From contig WWBZ02000022.1 in the NCBI GenBank assembly GCA_011503125.2, positions 3,100,001-3,164,000 on the forward strand: a stretch of 64,000 nt of DNA, written 5' to 3'. The notes beneath the pieces are model-generated. The model was not told where the DNA came from. It ran no database searches and was given only the letters and a program-made list of their open reading frames with translations. The position numbers and the translations under genes are program-made. Origin of the DNA: Botryosphaeria dothidea. Lineage: Eukaryota; Ascomycota; Dothideomycetes; Botryosphaeriales; Botryosphaeriaceae. Positions 35,084 through 48,700 of the stretch are shown here, one piece after another (position 1 is the first letter of the stretch; each line of letters begins with the position of its first letter).

Positions 35084-37828
35084 TGTGACGACTGACAAAG
35101 GTGGCGTTCCGCAGTGTTCACTGTGGCCTTATGAGGTCTTCGTTGAAGTTGATGTGCGACGGCTCCACCGTATTGGCTCTAGGCCGGACACGGACAGAAA
35201 GATTCGACTTCTTGTATATCGTGGAGAGGGGCGGTAGCTGATCTGATGTTGGGAAAAGGCAACAGCACGGTGAGATATTTGGTTTTGGAATGCGGCTAAC
35301 GGTTTGCCAACCAACAAAATGCTGGAGGGTTGGTGGCTCAACTTACGGGAGGCAGAGGTGGCGAAGGCCCAGGCCTTTTGGCGCAGTTTCTGGTATGATG
35401 TAACGGGAGTAGTTCGGTGGACAGGGGTGCTGATGGCAGCGGAAGTCTCTCGGCGGTAGTGGAGGGTCGGGCCTGATGACGAGTGATGTCAACGAGAGGC
35501 CCAGGGATGGAGCAGGCCTCTGGGGACATGACGATCGTGATGTATGAAATGTGGAGGACGCGGAAATGCGACTTACTCAAGCAGCGGACTGTCGAACAGC
35601 AGGCGACACGAAATGGCAGGAGGCTGATGGGTGGGAAGTAACAGGTGGCGAGAGGTGAGTGCAAGAGCGAGGGAGGATGTGGCGCGCGCGGGGAAGGAGA
35701 GCTAGCTAGCTGGGCTGGCGGGAGAGGGGCTTGTTTGGTCCTGGTTCGCTCGGAGGGGCAGCACGCGGTTCACCAAGCTGCAAACCGTTGTACGAGGACA
35801 AAGTGGCAAGAGGAAGAGAGAGGTCGAGACAGGAGACTGCGACCGTGTTTGGCAGTCGGAGTCCTTTCCGGGAGCGATGGATTTTGTGGAAAGAGGAGGG
35901 CAAAAGCCGAAGGCAGGATGGGATTTGGTGTTTCCGCATGGGCAAAACAGGAATGCGAATTTGGCGGCCGCGACCAGGATGCGGGCGCTAGGGCAGCGGT
36001 AGTGCGCCACGAAGACTACGGCACCCCCGATCTCCCTGCGAACTTCAGATTCCTGCGCCAAACAGAGGACGACGTCAAAGCACTACCGGCCTCACAGCAA
36101 CGAGCGAACAGCGCGCCGTTCTTCATGGCGCGCCGATGAGTCGCACGTTTCCCGCCTTCGTCGGCCGCACGACGGTGCAGCTTGCGGCGCGCCTTCCTTG
36201 TCGCCTCAGCTCCCCGCCCCGCTGCCGCTTCGCGTCAAACTGCGTCGCCTTGCGTCAGCCAAGAGTTTTCTCAGCCGATCTCCTCTCAATCCGTCCATCA
36301 CGCCCACGAACGGATCAGCGCTTCCGCCGCCGCTCTCTGCGCGTTTGCTTCGATCGAGCGCTCGTCCCTGGGGCTTGCATGCTGGTGGTGGTGGCCTGAG
36401 CCAATTTTTTCCCTTTTACCAGTTGAGACCACCGTACTGCACTCTCGGGCCTTGAAGGTCTAGCTCATCCAATCGCCAATCGCTGAGCAAGAGGGCTGCC
36501 AGACCGCGCTTACTCGTCTTTCACGGCACAGTATGACTACCCGGACCAAGCGCTGTGCCCCGTCTCCTTCCAGGTTTCAGGGCAGTCGCTGGCTGGAATC
36601 GGGAGCAAGAGAGCTGCGCCATGCTGCAAGATTGCATTTTTGACAATAATTGTGACTGATGCCGGCACCGTCGGCTCCTACTCATCCAGCATTGGCCTTT
36701 TTCATCTGCCCCACAGCTCTCGGGGTCCTCCATCCGCGAGAGGTTTCAATGCAAAGACCTAGCATTTACCAGTCGCCCCTAAAGTAGTGCCCCTCACTGA
36801 ATCCATTTGAACGGTAGGTGTTTGGTTGTGCAAACATGGTAGTGCCAAGTACGCCCTTTGTTCACTCCGCTCGCAGCCAAAATCTTACCTGGTGCATTTC
36901 TGTTGTCTGCTGGAGGCAATGACAACCGTGAATGGTGCTCACGGTTTGGTTGGTTCGATCTGGGTCGCGTTGGACTAGATGATTTGTCTGGCCGCCAGCT
37001 CCGCAAATCAGCGACGACCGCTGTATCAGGGTTCTTGTTCCTGGTTAGCTGGGTGGGGACTGACTGACCCAAGGCGCGCCTCTCGCCGTTAGCCCGCTCA
37101 GCCTTTCATCCCGCCATGAGTCGAGCGCCCGTACGTGCTTGCGAATAGTGCGTCAATTTCAGAATCCTATTCACGTGGTTGGCTATCTCTTCCGCAAATG
37201 GAGGACAGTCCGCATTTGCAACTTGAAGCTGAAAAGGAATTTTCAAAATACAAAGGTGTCTATCTGGTAGCACCGGACATGGATGGAGAACAGGTTCGCG
37301 CAACCATGGGCGCGGGTGCAGAAGGTTCAAGTAGCTAGCCCCAAGATTCTGTAGCAGGGAGGTCGGGTCAGCAGAAAGACAGATAATAGTGAAAGTGTAT
37401 GCAAAGTGTTGCGCCACGCAAATAAATACGACGTGCCAACCGAGTACAGCGTCACGAATAATCTAGCGTCTGGTGGGAGATCTCGCCATATCTAAAAGAT
37501 ACAATAGCTGCTGTGCCCGATGTGCCCGCCAGCTGTGTGGAGCCTTAGCTTCAGCGGGCACTAAAAGAAAGTATCGAGCGGGGCGCCGGTATGAGCATCC
37601 GCCGCTCGAGCCCCGCTCCACTCAGCTCTATATCTGTTTCGGGAAACGTGGCTTCGCTTGCGGCTTCAAGCTCAGGCCCATTACCCTGAACAAGGCCGGC
37701 CGACTCGCAAGCCGCCGTCGTTCATCACCCACCTCTGTTAGCAACCACACCACGCCGCGTCCGGATCGCCCCTCCCCAGCGTCGCGGGGAAGTGAGGCCA
37801 CGCCGATCCGTTCATCGCGCCCGCGTCC
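35084..37828. other. Intergenic, about 2.7 kb, bZIP leader and Sec2-domain gene promoter
   Basis: The left part probably holds the long, possibly spliced 5' leader of the bZIP gene: minus-strand GTAAGT donors occur near 35345 and 35575. A GC-rich stretch at 35.6-36.4 kb gives long but motif-free frames. Nothing else was recognised. Confidence 0.4.
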
Positions 37829-38647
37829 ATGTCTACCACCACGACGCTCATCGCAACTGCCGCCCCTGGCTTCCACCCGCCACCCCAGCTTTCCACCACG
37901 GCGTCTTCCTCCTGCCCCGAATGCGGCACGGCCGTGCCGCGCCTATCGGAGTTGTCGGAAGATGCAGCCCAGCAAAGGATTGTGGAGCTGGAGAACCAGG
38001 TCCGCATGTTGACAGAGAAGGCCTCCACTGCTGGTAAACCCTACCATTCGCCGCACCCACCATGTCCTTTCTACTGACCCAACCCGTCTGCAGTCGACAA
38101 GCTTGCAGATTACGAGGATGAGCTGCGCCATCTAAGGGCACTGCAAGCCAAAGCTGCTGCTGCCGCCGCTGACCCCTCTACTACGCTTGGCACCTCCGCT
38201 GCAACGCCTTCCGGTGACGACAACAGACCGCGTACTGCAAACCCCGCTGGCTCGAGTACCCGTACATCCCGGATAACATCTCTCCTTGGTCGTCGCAAAT
38301 CCTCCTCTTCCATATCCGCTGGTATTCCTCCAGCTGGCGCTGTGCCGCCACTCCCTGGGGCCCCTCCGCAGGAGCAAGAACTTCGTAGTGCTCTTGAGAA
38401 AGAAAGGAGTCTCCGTCAGGAAGCTGAAGGGAAAGTGTCGGCAATGAGCAGCGAACTCGAAGAGCTCACTGCGACACTGTTCTCTCAGGCCAACGAGATG
38501 GTTGCAGAGGAGCGAAGGGCTCGTGCCAAGCTGGAGGAGCGGGTCGAGCTATTGGAAAAGAGGGATAAGGACAAGAGAAGGCGGCTTGAGCGGTTGGAAA
38601 ACGCTGTACAGCGTATTGAAAGGGTCCGTGGTCTGCTTGCACCCTGA
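37829..38647 (+). CDS. Sec2-domain protein, Rab guanine-nucleotide exchange factor-like
   Basis: Two exons (37829-38033, 38094-38647; 60-nt intron) give 252 residues. A CPECGT zinc-ribbon-like pair occurs near residue 30. A first coiled coil (QRIVELENQVRMLTE...DKLADYEDELRHL) is followed by an Ala/Ser/Pro-rich linker. The C-terminal coiled coil carries the Sec2p hallmark MSSELEELTATLFSQANEMV and ERRARAKLEERV. In yeast the Sec2 coiled coil activates the Rab GTPase Sec4 on secretory vesicles; the helix with LTATLFSQAN is the Rab-contact region. The long C-terminal targeting tail of yeast Sec2 is absent, so membrane recruitment must differ. The ATG context is GTCCATGTC. Confidence 0.82.
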
Positions 38648-41600
38648 CCACGGCCGCCGATAAGACATCCTCGACTTACAGCTCGCCCCAGCCAAGCCTG
38701 GGCGGGCAATGTTCCAGGAGTCTTGCTCGATCCTCAGTCGAGCTTTACAAAAGCTCAGTGGAACTGCCGTCATGCCGTCATATTGACTTCATGATGCCCA
38801 CGGCAACGCACGGCAAGGCCGACGATCGATGACATGGTTGTCTATGCGCAGGCACAAGGAGGATGCAGGATCTACTCGGACGCTTCGGGTTGTTCCTTGA
38901 CCCTGCCCACCTTCCACCCTTGAAGTTGTTCGCGTGTCACCAGCCGTATAAGGCAGCGATCCACCAAACATCCTCGGATCTGATCCGATTGAATGACAGC
39001 ATCGTATCTGACGATAAGCCCATGGGGGATGGGGCTGGTCTCCATCCCTAGAGAAGATATTGAGAGAGTACTACGCTCTGCCACACAGGCATTTCAAAAG
39101 AGTCCTCCAAGCGATGCTGGCACGCAGAAGGTAGAAAGGACTGTCAACACGTTGTCTTAACCAGTTGTGGTGCGTACAGACGGAGCAAGTTAGTAGCTAT
39201 GGTGTCTCAGCCAATAGTCTTGAGATAGGCTGAATATTCGAGAAGTTCTCCGTAGGTTTATGCTGCGTGAGGGTGCTTCATTTTTGTGGACAACCCGCAT
39301 CGGCCCTTCTGGAGTTGACCGGCAGGCGGGTAATGAGAATGTCTGAGAGCTGTTCTGCTCGGAGCATCTTCCGTCGAACTGATTCATCATGTTAGAACGG
39401 GAGAAGTTCTCCGTGTGATTGCGGTACCGAGCATCAGCCTTAGTAAAGAAAAAAAAATGCCAGAGTGTCCGCATCAAAGATCTCACCGACCATGCCCGCT
39501 TAACGTCATCAGATGTCTTAAGGCCAGCAGTTCCGTGTACTTGAAGAAGATCTCTGATAAGGCCTACAGTGTGATGTTCATGCCGGAATAAAACCCATGC
39601 GGCGCGGAATTGGAACTTCTCCATATTTATTTGTTCCCCCCCCCCACGCGTGGTTTGCCTTTATATCAAGAAAGTCAAGGTAGATCTATCCATTGCGCGA
39701 TGTCCACGTGTATTTTCGCAAAAATTTTGGTCGCAGTCATTTTCTCCGTCCTTCCCTGACCGGCTGCTGTATCGAGCCAAGTAATTTTGTGTCGTGCAGT
39801 GGAATGGTACATATCGGCACGTCGGCACCGGTGGGTTGTCTTACATTTTGAGCAGCACTTTCATGGGAGCCTTGAGAGGCCTAATGGACCGCCTGAGTAA
39901 GCTCCTCTGTTGAATGCTGGGAAGAGTCTTTGCTAATGAAATCACTGGCAGGGAACATTTTCGTGCTTAAGCCTCCCCTTATTCAGTCGTGGCCATTATT
40001 ACTTCATGGGCTCTATGTTTTCATCTCGTCGAGCCAGAACCTGAAATCTGCCATTGATGCCGACCACGTCTGCTCATCAAGTGCAATTCTATGCAGCACC
40101 TCCTGGAATCTCAAATCACTTCCACCAAAGCTTCGTCAGCTGTGGAGCTTGGTCCAGGGACCAGGGGAGTTCTGGATGCTACGAGGGGCCAAGCTCTCCT
40201 TCAATCCCGCGGCAATCGGATCAAAGGGGAAATATTGCGCACGAACATATATGATCTACAAAGCTTGGGTGGAAAAACTTTACAACCAGCCAGATGCAAT
40301 TTGCAGGTTTGCAACCCCTCAATCGTTGGCCACATCCAGTTTGATTAACGATCCCACCTCTTCGGCCGTCACACAACATTCCTTCGCTCTCTCCGCTGGC
40401 CATAGTGCCAACTAAGGGGCGAAAATAGCAAGGCGTCGTGTGGGGAAGACTGAGGAGGCTGAGTTTTGTCTTGCAGGGTTTCCTGGTCATGAGGACGATT
40501 CGCGAGGAGCAATGCCAGCCATTATTCTCCAACCTCCAAATTCGCGCAGCAAAGCGCCATCATCAGATGACAGCTGACGAAGCCTCCCCTCAATCACGGG
40601 CCTCCTCGGCGCGCGCCGACTAAAGGACGGCTGTGCCTCGGACCATCTGCGGAAAAGCTTGAGCATTCCCGTCTGCCGAGCCACCCCTGCCGGATTTGCA
40701 ATTCCAGCTGGAGCCGCTGCGAAAGACTCCGGACATGGCAGGGAGAGCTCGCGTGCAGGCGATGTCGAATGCTTCTGAGTCGTATTCGCCAAGGCGTATA
40801 GGCTTGGCAGGCGGGAGTGCAGAAGAGTCTCGATTTTCGGTTCCTGCACGTCAGCCACTCCTCCTCGGAGCCCCATCAGGCAGCTATTGGCAGAAAAGCG
40901 ATGCGGCGGGCGCACCCCAATGCAGCACGGTGCGCCGCGGTCAGTGTGGTCCGCAGGATTCATTCGGAGAGGGAGGCAGCAGGCCGCCAGGGGCGACAAC
41001 ATGAAGTGAGGTTGGTCCTCATTTATTGCGGTCATCTGACTGATCCCTTATGGAGGCACCTGAAGCATCCGACACCACTCTCTCCACCGAAGGGGCAAGA
41101 CCCTCCTGGCATCCCCGCAAAGGCCAGGGAAGCAGCGCGGAGCCGAAGGCGGGGACTAGCGTCGACGCCAAATTTCCCCAGCCCAGGCCACGCGGCCCAC
41201 GCCCATCTAAGATCTCCATTTGCTGGCGATCAAACTGCCGGCGGCAAGCTTGTTCGTCGAATGGGTGCCCGGTGAAACGCCCCTTCTATAGGGGCGACGT
41301 CGTCAGTTGGCTGTTTCTTTTACGTATGCCCGGGTGCAAGCGTCTGATCATGCGCGGTGGCTTGCTCTCGGCCCCTCCCTGCGCCATCGCCGACAGAGCA
41401 ACCTGCCGCGCCTCATGCAGTCAGCTGCAGGGGTCGAGACGCCTGATGGCCGGAGCGGGCAATTGAGGAAAATACATCTAGAACGCCATCCCGCTGTACA
41501 TGACGCCGTCCCATCATCGGTGCATTCTTCGCTCTTGTCCTCCGCCTCAACATCTCTGCATTCGCCGCGGACGCTTGTCGGCCGCTACTCAGGGTTCAGC

Positions 41601-41949
41601 CATCTAGACAAGCGCCACTGTGGCGACTTTCCGCTTGCGGCGCTTATTGGTACGCTTAAGCGCTGCACTGCCCATCCCGGTTGGTTGAGCTTGCAATATC
41701 TGGATACAAGCAAAATCCCTTGCTTCACCGAGCTTTCGGTTACACCTACTATAACCTTGGCGTCTCACCCACGTAGCACTGCCTACCTGAAATCTCCCTT
41801 CTCTCCTCCGACCTCATCTCTACATCTCACGTAACTCTTGCGGCCACTATCAACACACCTACACCCTCAGCTTCCACTAGCGTCTGCTGGAACAGACCCT
41901 CTGCCAATCAAGTAAAGAGGAGGAAGTTTGGCATCACAAGTCACACAAC
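38648..41949. other. Intergenic, about 3.3 kb, no gene recognised
   Basis: Open frames up to about 180 codons exist on both strands, but none has a recognisable domain or spliced continuation. A C-run (about ten C) lies near 39637. Fungal CT-rich promoter sequence precedes the next gene at 41.8-41.95 kb. Confidence 0.35.
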
Positions 41950-42728
41950 ATGGCCTCCCTCGGCAGAAGACTGTCCAAGGTATGTTGTTCCAGTCCGCAT
42001 ATCTTCCGCTTACATGCTAACACTCACCACAGCGTCTCAGCATGCTCTCCTCCAAGCGCAGGTCCACGGCTACGGAATCCGTGGTATCCTACTCCAGCCT
42101 GTCGACAACGCTCTCAGAAGTGCCGGCTGAGAACAACGAGTCCTTCGACAAGGACCTCTGGATCGCTGCCCAAATGTACCGCAAGGACTCCCGCCTGGAC
42201 CTACCCCGTGGCGGCCTGCCCAAGCCGGATGCCGACTGGTACGACTCGCTGGATGAGGATCCGACCAAATGGGGGCCCGAGGTCTTCTACCAGGGCTTTG
42301 ACATCACCATTCGCGACTACCTGCAGGCCGAGGCGGAGCTGGTGGAGCTGCTGCACGACACGGACGCCGACGGCGTGCCGTGGTGCACCAAAGAGTGGAC
42401 GTATACGATCAGCGTGCGCACGCGCTACATCTACGACCAGCTGCGGCAGAAATACGAGTGGCTGTCGGAAGAGGCGGCGGCGGAGAGGCAGTTGCCGCCG
42501 TCGTGGTTCGTCGAGGACGGGCTGGCGGGCTGGATGGAGCGGACTGCGTGCGAGATGCGCGAGAACCCGGAGTTCTGCAAATATGCCAGGAAGGAGCCAA
42601 GGCAGTGGGTCACCAGGTGCCGCGACGAGAGGATAGACAGCTTCCACGCCGATGACGACGAGAAGCAAGCCGCGCAACACGGGATCCACCAGCAGTATGA
42701 CGACGACGAGAAGCAGCACGAGTTGTGA
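41950..42728 (+). CDS. Conserved-looking hypothetical protein (241 aa)
   Basis: Two exons (41950-41979 and 42033-42728; 53-nt intron) join MASLGRRLSK to RLSMLSSKRRST. The protein starts basic and Ser-rich. It then has a Trp/Tyr/Asp-rich middle (LPKPDADWYDSLDEDPTKWG, FYQGFDITIRDYLQAEAELV, WCTKEWTYTISVRTRYIYDQ) and ends in an acidic/His-rich tail (YDDDEKQHEL). No signal peptide, membrane helix or known domain was recognised. Strong codon-like composition, an ATG after a CT-rich promoter and a clean intron support a real gene. The function is unknown. Confidence 0.7.
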
Positions 42729-45717
42729 TAAGAGCATGGAGTGGCTGTGCACTCTGGAATAGGCGCTTTCCACCGTTTGGGGGCGTTTCGGCGAAAGACT
42801 GCCTCTCCGACTGGCGGTGAATGTGGAGGCACCCGCCCAGCTTCTCTTGCCGACCATGGGCGCTGGAGCCGCGGCATTTGAGGCATCAGAAGCGTCCAGG
42901 CCTTCTTACCGGATTGGCGGGCCGCTGTGGCCGGGATGGGGGCCTTTTGCGGACGGGGAGATGGTTTGCACCTAGTTTTTGGGAGGAACTTTTTTCGCGC
43001 TCTTCTTCCTGTACCTTTTTTTTATAACGTTCACGACTACCTTGTCCGTGTTGAGTTTGCTGCTTATACCCACGCCCGCAGCGCGACCAAAAAACGGAGA
43101 AGAGTCATGGGGTAATGCACGCGGAAGGGCGAGGTACACACTATCGGCACTCAGCGGGAAAATTCGCATTGGCGCAGCGCCGGGTGGCGCCATTTTTTGT
43201 TCCCACCCGCGCACCATTCACAATCCTCTTTCTGCATGATAGCCCGCGGGACACATAACTTAGACTATTGTATTCTTGCATTGGGACGGGGTCCGGTGGC
43301 TTATTCTTCGGCCGACCCGAGCGGAAGAACGGGGGAAAAAAAGGAAATGGAATCTTGGTTTTGCTCTCGCCGATGTCTATTCGGCGAGTTTGCTACCGGC
43401 AAGCATCATTATTCAGTATAAGACTCGAGCTGTGCATTATAACTCGCAATGAATCATGGCCGATGATGCCCACACTGTTCGCGCCCAATCACGCCCACAT
43501 TCTGCCGGTGCTCCAGCCCAGAACTGGGCTTATTCCGCACGGCCTTCCGTTAATAATGATACACCGGCCAACTAATCTTTCGAGACGTGTGCCCAGCGTT
43601 TGCTTTTCTCGATGGAAATTGCAGGGCCAGCTCATTACATCACAACGTTTGGATGCCGTCGCGTTCGACGGTGAATTCTCAATCAGCCCTGCTGCAAGGC
43701 GTGCTGGCTCGAGTGGTCCGCCGGCATCCCCGACGTGCGGGTGGAGTCTGGCTTGCCGCCCGCCCGCCCACTCACATGCGCAGGATCCTGCTCCGAGTCG
43801 GCGGGTTCTGGCCGGGATTCCAGCTCCGCCGCAATATATAGTAGCTGCTTCTGTTTGCCAGGGTTTCACAGGCGGACGGGCTTTGTCCGCGGGACAACAT
43901 CGCATGTTGCTCTGCTGAAAATAACAGCCTCCAGCGGGGCCGAAGGAATCCTGCGGCCGCATCGCTTGGGCTTCCTGGGCTCGTTGCTGCTTTTCTTAGA
44001 CGCCGCAAGGAAGCGAGAGTTGTTGGAAAAGGCAAAGGATTTTTGGGTTGCCAAATAGAGTTGCGGCTGAGGCTCAAGCCTATCATGTCGTCTTTGATAC
44101 GGCGGAGACGGCCTGAGCTGTCGTCATCTCCCGCGGGCGAGTGTTGCTCTCTAAGGTGTTTCATCGCTTGCAGGGCCTTATACTAGCCCTGCTCGGCACC
44201 ACATCGATCGCCTGGTCGCCAACACGATCGCGCACCCCATGACGTCGCCCGCGCTCAGGCGAGTGTGGCCCCCAAGATCTTTTGTGTACGAGATTCTTCG
44301 TGTCAGCAAGCTCATGCGGATGCGTAGTTTTCTGGCAATACGATGGACGCGCACGCTCAAATCCCTTTTTTTTTTTTTCAATGCACCCAAGGCAATGCAC
44401 CCAAGGCAAGCGTCACAAGACTAGCTGTAAGCCAGGATCATGCCCAAACGCGACCCAGGCCACGACGGCTCTCAGCCTCACCTGCCGCAAGGTCTGCTCC
44501 CGAAGAGGCAATTTTGAAACGGAGCAAGACGCCTCGCGCGAAGTGCGAAAATCATATCCGACCTACAATAATGGGGAGTTATATCATTCATTCGGACGTA
44601 AATATTGCATGATTCTGGCGACAAAGCTACCCGGATGAATACCTCCACTCCCCATGGCGGTTCTGATATGATACTACTTATCTTACTTCTCTACGGAACT
44701 TCGCACACCGCGCTAAACGCCAGCTGCAGGACCCTTCTGCACGGAACGCCCCGTCAACTGGAGCCCGGGGCTCGGTGAATGAATTCCAGGCTTCTCCCTT
44801 GACCTTGTAGGTTCTATTTGGCTTCTGCCAGAGTTCTACTCGTCTCAGCCGTGCGTATAATACATTGCCGTGGCCGCGCCCACTTTTGACCTTCTCATCG
44901 GCCCTTTCGTCTCATCGACGCTGCAGCACTCGCAACTCGAGGACAACTTTTTTTTTTTTGCCTCCCGCAACCGAATTATTGAGCGGGAGATAATTGCTCG
45001 GTCCAGCAACGTCCCGAAGACGGTCTCGAATTCGCAGATGATGTGACGTGGAGAGCGGACGGAAGACGATCATCGGTGGGGCGAAATAGCGCAACTTTTT
45101 AGTGTATGTGGGAAGATAGGCACAGTCCAGACCGAGACCGCCCCGGAATCACGCCTGGTACTAAGAAGAAGCGAGCGCGGCTCACATCCAGACGGGAATA
45201 AGAAGTGGATCAGCGAGACCCGCAGCCAAGGACGGACCAGCGCGAGAGCAGCAGCAGGTGAGCGTCGAAGGATTCTGCTGCTTCGCCGGATGCAGCTGCT
45301 CTTGGTCGTCTTTGGGCCTTCCGGTGACTGCCGGCCGATATGATGCTGGAGGGGTTTCGTGGCTTGAACGGGGCTCGAGTGTGGGATGTCAACACCGGTC
45401 CGAGGGTTGCTGGTGGCGACCTGGGGCGAAGCGCGGAGTAAACATTCCAGCAAGCGAAGCAAGATATTGTGCCACCGTTCACAACCTCTGTCGAGACCAA
45501 TCTTGTTGCCTACGATTAACAGGAATACTTTGGAGTCGCGACTTCAGATTTTCTGCTACAGTAGACGGGATGGAAGACATGCAAGGAGCACCAACTTGAA
45601 CTTCAATTGAAGGTGTTGGGACTAGTACATTGCCACAGGTTAGGTTTCCGCACCCGGGCTTCTCTTCGGCTCCATTCTGGGCTCTGCTGCATATGCTCTA
45701 GGTATCCCGTTGTGGGA
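42729..45717. other. Intergenic, about 3 kb, no gene recognised
   Basis: Short motif-free frames only. Poly-T or poly-A runs occur near 43015, 44367 and 44949. A tandem 14-bp duplication lies at 44380-44407. This gene-poor stretch separates the 42-kb gene from the broken NLR gene. Confidence 0.35.
44380..44407. repeat. Tandem duplication of a 14-bp unit
   Basis: AATGCACCCAAGGC is present twice head to tail, directly after a T12 run. A small slippage-type duplication with no evident function. Confidence 0.85.
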
Positions 45718-48700
45718 CTACTCATCTCTCCTTCCCATTGCTTCCACTTGATTCGGCCTCCAGACTCCCGTGCTTGTTTGACAAGAAAACGCATAACCGT
45801 ACTCCCAAAACCAGACAGCGCGCTCTTCTCCACCCTGCATGAGCCTGTAAGGTCGTGCGCCTTTGGAGAGCAACATGGTTGCCAGCTTAAAATGGCCTTG
45901 CTTTAAAGATGCGTGTATTAGTGCACCAAGGAATCCACCGGCGAAGTTCACACTTGCATCATAGTCAATGAGAGCCATGGCGGTGCCTGTTGCACCACGG
46001 AACGAAGAGTTGTAAAGAGGGGACGAATTGAAATCTCTGTCGATGGTGTTAACCGACTCGAGTACCTTGTCGTCAGGCTGTGTTGCGAAAATCTGTTGGA
46101 GGTCGCCGCCTTGATCGAGACAGCTGAAAGCCCAAGCAACCGTTCGTCCTGCAGCCGTGAGTGCGAAAGGATCTCCTCCATGTTGGATAATTGTTTCAAC
46201 ACACGTGGACCCGGAGGCCAGGTGAAGTGGAGTGAGTCCATCGTGTGTTTGCATGTTCGAGTCCATGCCAAGCTCCAGAAGATACACGATTGCCTCATGT
46301 TTGCGGCGGAGTGCTGCAAAGTGCAAGGCAGACCAGCCTTTTGAATTTCGCTCCTGGATCAGCGCACCATTCTGGTGAAGTAGCTTTCCATATTCCCAAT
46401 TTTCCAAATTTGTTGCAAGCATCAGCGGAGTAGTGCCAATTGCATCCCCGGAGTCCAAGTTGGCACCCTTGTGCATCAAATACTCAAAAGAATCTTGCCA
46501 GCCCCGCCAGACAGCCATATGCAAAGGCGTTTGGTGACCAGGTTTAAAGCGGATGTTCGGATCGGCGCCCTCCTGGAGCAATCTGATAAGTTTGTCCGCG
46601 CTCGGAGATTTGAAAGCTTCCTGCAAGCGAAGCGTGTCCAATTCTCTGACAGCGCTCTCGGAGATGGCACTTTTGCCATGCACATGTCTTTCTCGGATTA
46701 GGTCTCCTATCTCATGATGGCCAGAATTGCGTGCAAGAACCTCTGCCGTAACTGTCGTGTCACAGCCCTGCTCCAGAAGAAAGTGCACGATGTCCATTTG
46801 TCCCTCATCCGCTGCGAGCTCCAACGGCGTGCGTTCTCCGTATTTGTTCAGAATGCTGTTCTCGTGGTTGGCAATGATGAGCTTGCAGATCTCCACATGG
46901 CCGTATTTGCAAGCTGCATGAAACGCCGTGAGGCCGTCCTCCCTGCTTTTCGAAATGGAGGTGCCAGCTTCAATAAGCGTCCTGCACACCTTCAAATTTC
47001 CATTGATGGTGGCCAAAAAGAGTGGGCTAGAACCATCACCTAATCCCTCACTAATGTCCTCGACTTTCCCTTCTTCCAGAAGCCATTGGAGGCCGTTTTC
47101 ATCACCACTCATGATTGCGATGTGAAAGGGCGTTGCATCTGCTGTAAGAACTCGATTTCCCTTACAGTCAAATCCAAAACACAGTGACACTTTGGCTTTG
47201 TAGTCGAACACACGGAGTCCTGCCACAGTGTTCTGAAGCTGTTGACTGTCTCTGCAAAACGCGAAATGGTGCAATTGCCAGCCATCATCTCCTTTCACCT
47301 TTGGGTCAGCCTTCTTCTCCAAAAGAAACTCCACAACCTCAAATTGTTTCCAAGCTGCTGCAATCAACAGTGGAGGATTTTTTGCGGCGCCTTGTTTAGA
47401 TCCTGGACCCAGAGTAGCATCAATGTCAGCGCCAGCATCCAACAAAGCCGAAACCATCGTCTTCGAACCCATTTGGCAGGACCAATAGATGCAGTTTCGC
47501 CCCGAGTCATCGCAGGTATTGGCATTGTTACCAGCCATTTCGACAAGTCTGGAGGCAATTGTTTCATCTGAAATAATCCTTGGTGCGTAGCTGAGAAGTG
47601 TTCGACCTTCACCATCCCTTTTCTCACACTCCGCAACGTACGGCAGGAGTAAATCAGCAATGAGCTCTTGCGCCCCTGCCTTTTTCGTCTTGCAAATATA
47701 GTGTAGCATGGTGTCTCCCGAATAGATTGACTGCTCCAGCTGAGTTCGTTGCATGTGCGGGATGAGAAGTCGCATAAATTCGACGTTGTCCTGCGACCCA
47801 TATGCCGCGCGCGTGAGAGGGAACTCGCCATCCACATCAGTCATTCCAGGATCAGCTTGGTTTTCCAGAGCCAACTCTGTTACTTCTTGGAATGGAAAAT
47901 TCGTCCGGCACGCTGCCACGTAGTGCAAAATTGTGCAATTATTATTATCCGTCTCTTGAAATTGACCGCCTCGCTTTTCAGCAGCGAGTGCTCTGAAAAC
48001 ACGAAGCACGTGCTTAGAGAAAGGGTCGCTGGGCTCACTCGGAATCTCAGTATGACACAGGTATTTTGCAACAGACATGAGTGGGGTGCATCCGCTTTCA
48101 TCTTTCACATGATGATCCGAACGCTCATCATCATATCCAGCTAAGAATGTCTGTAGGAGCTGGATAGGATCGTGAATAAGATAACTCTGATCATCACACA
48201 GGTATCTGATGACTCTTTGTTAAATCAAGTGCAGTGGAGTATTCTGGTCTTTGTCCGCTGTGGCAAGTGCACAAACCACAGTCTTGTCGAACATTGAGTT
48301 ATTCCGAATTTCGCGCCAGAGACATTCTGCGTGGGGAACTGGTAACATGGCGAGCAAATGGAGGATGTTTTTTTCCGGACTCGGTCTGCTCGCAGAGCAT
48401 GTCGTAATGCCTCTGGCTCGTCTTCGAAATTGTACGAGTTATCATACTACTCGAGCAAAACATGGATTGGTTTCCTGCCGTGCATATCGCGTTTGGCGAA
48501 GTCCACGTGCCTTTCCTGTAGATAGTTGATCATTTGTGCATTCCGTGATTGCGCTGCAAAGTGGTCGGCTGTTTGGCCATCATCCGCTGAGATCTTGAGA
48601 TCGACGGCACAAGATCCAGTGAGAAAGAGGTCCAAGACTCGAGTTGATCCAGCCTGAATGGCGCACATCCAGAGAGTCAGTCCCTGGATGTCCTGGATTT

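Noticed and set aside
35645..36139. 164-codon plus-strand frame upstream of the bZIP gene
   Set aside because: Gly/Arg-rich, no motif, overlaps the probable bZIP leader.
40487..41035. 182-codon minus-strand frame in the 38.6-41.9 kb gap
   Set aside because: No domain, no homologue recognised, composition unlike neighbouring genes.
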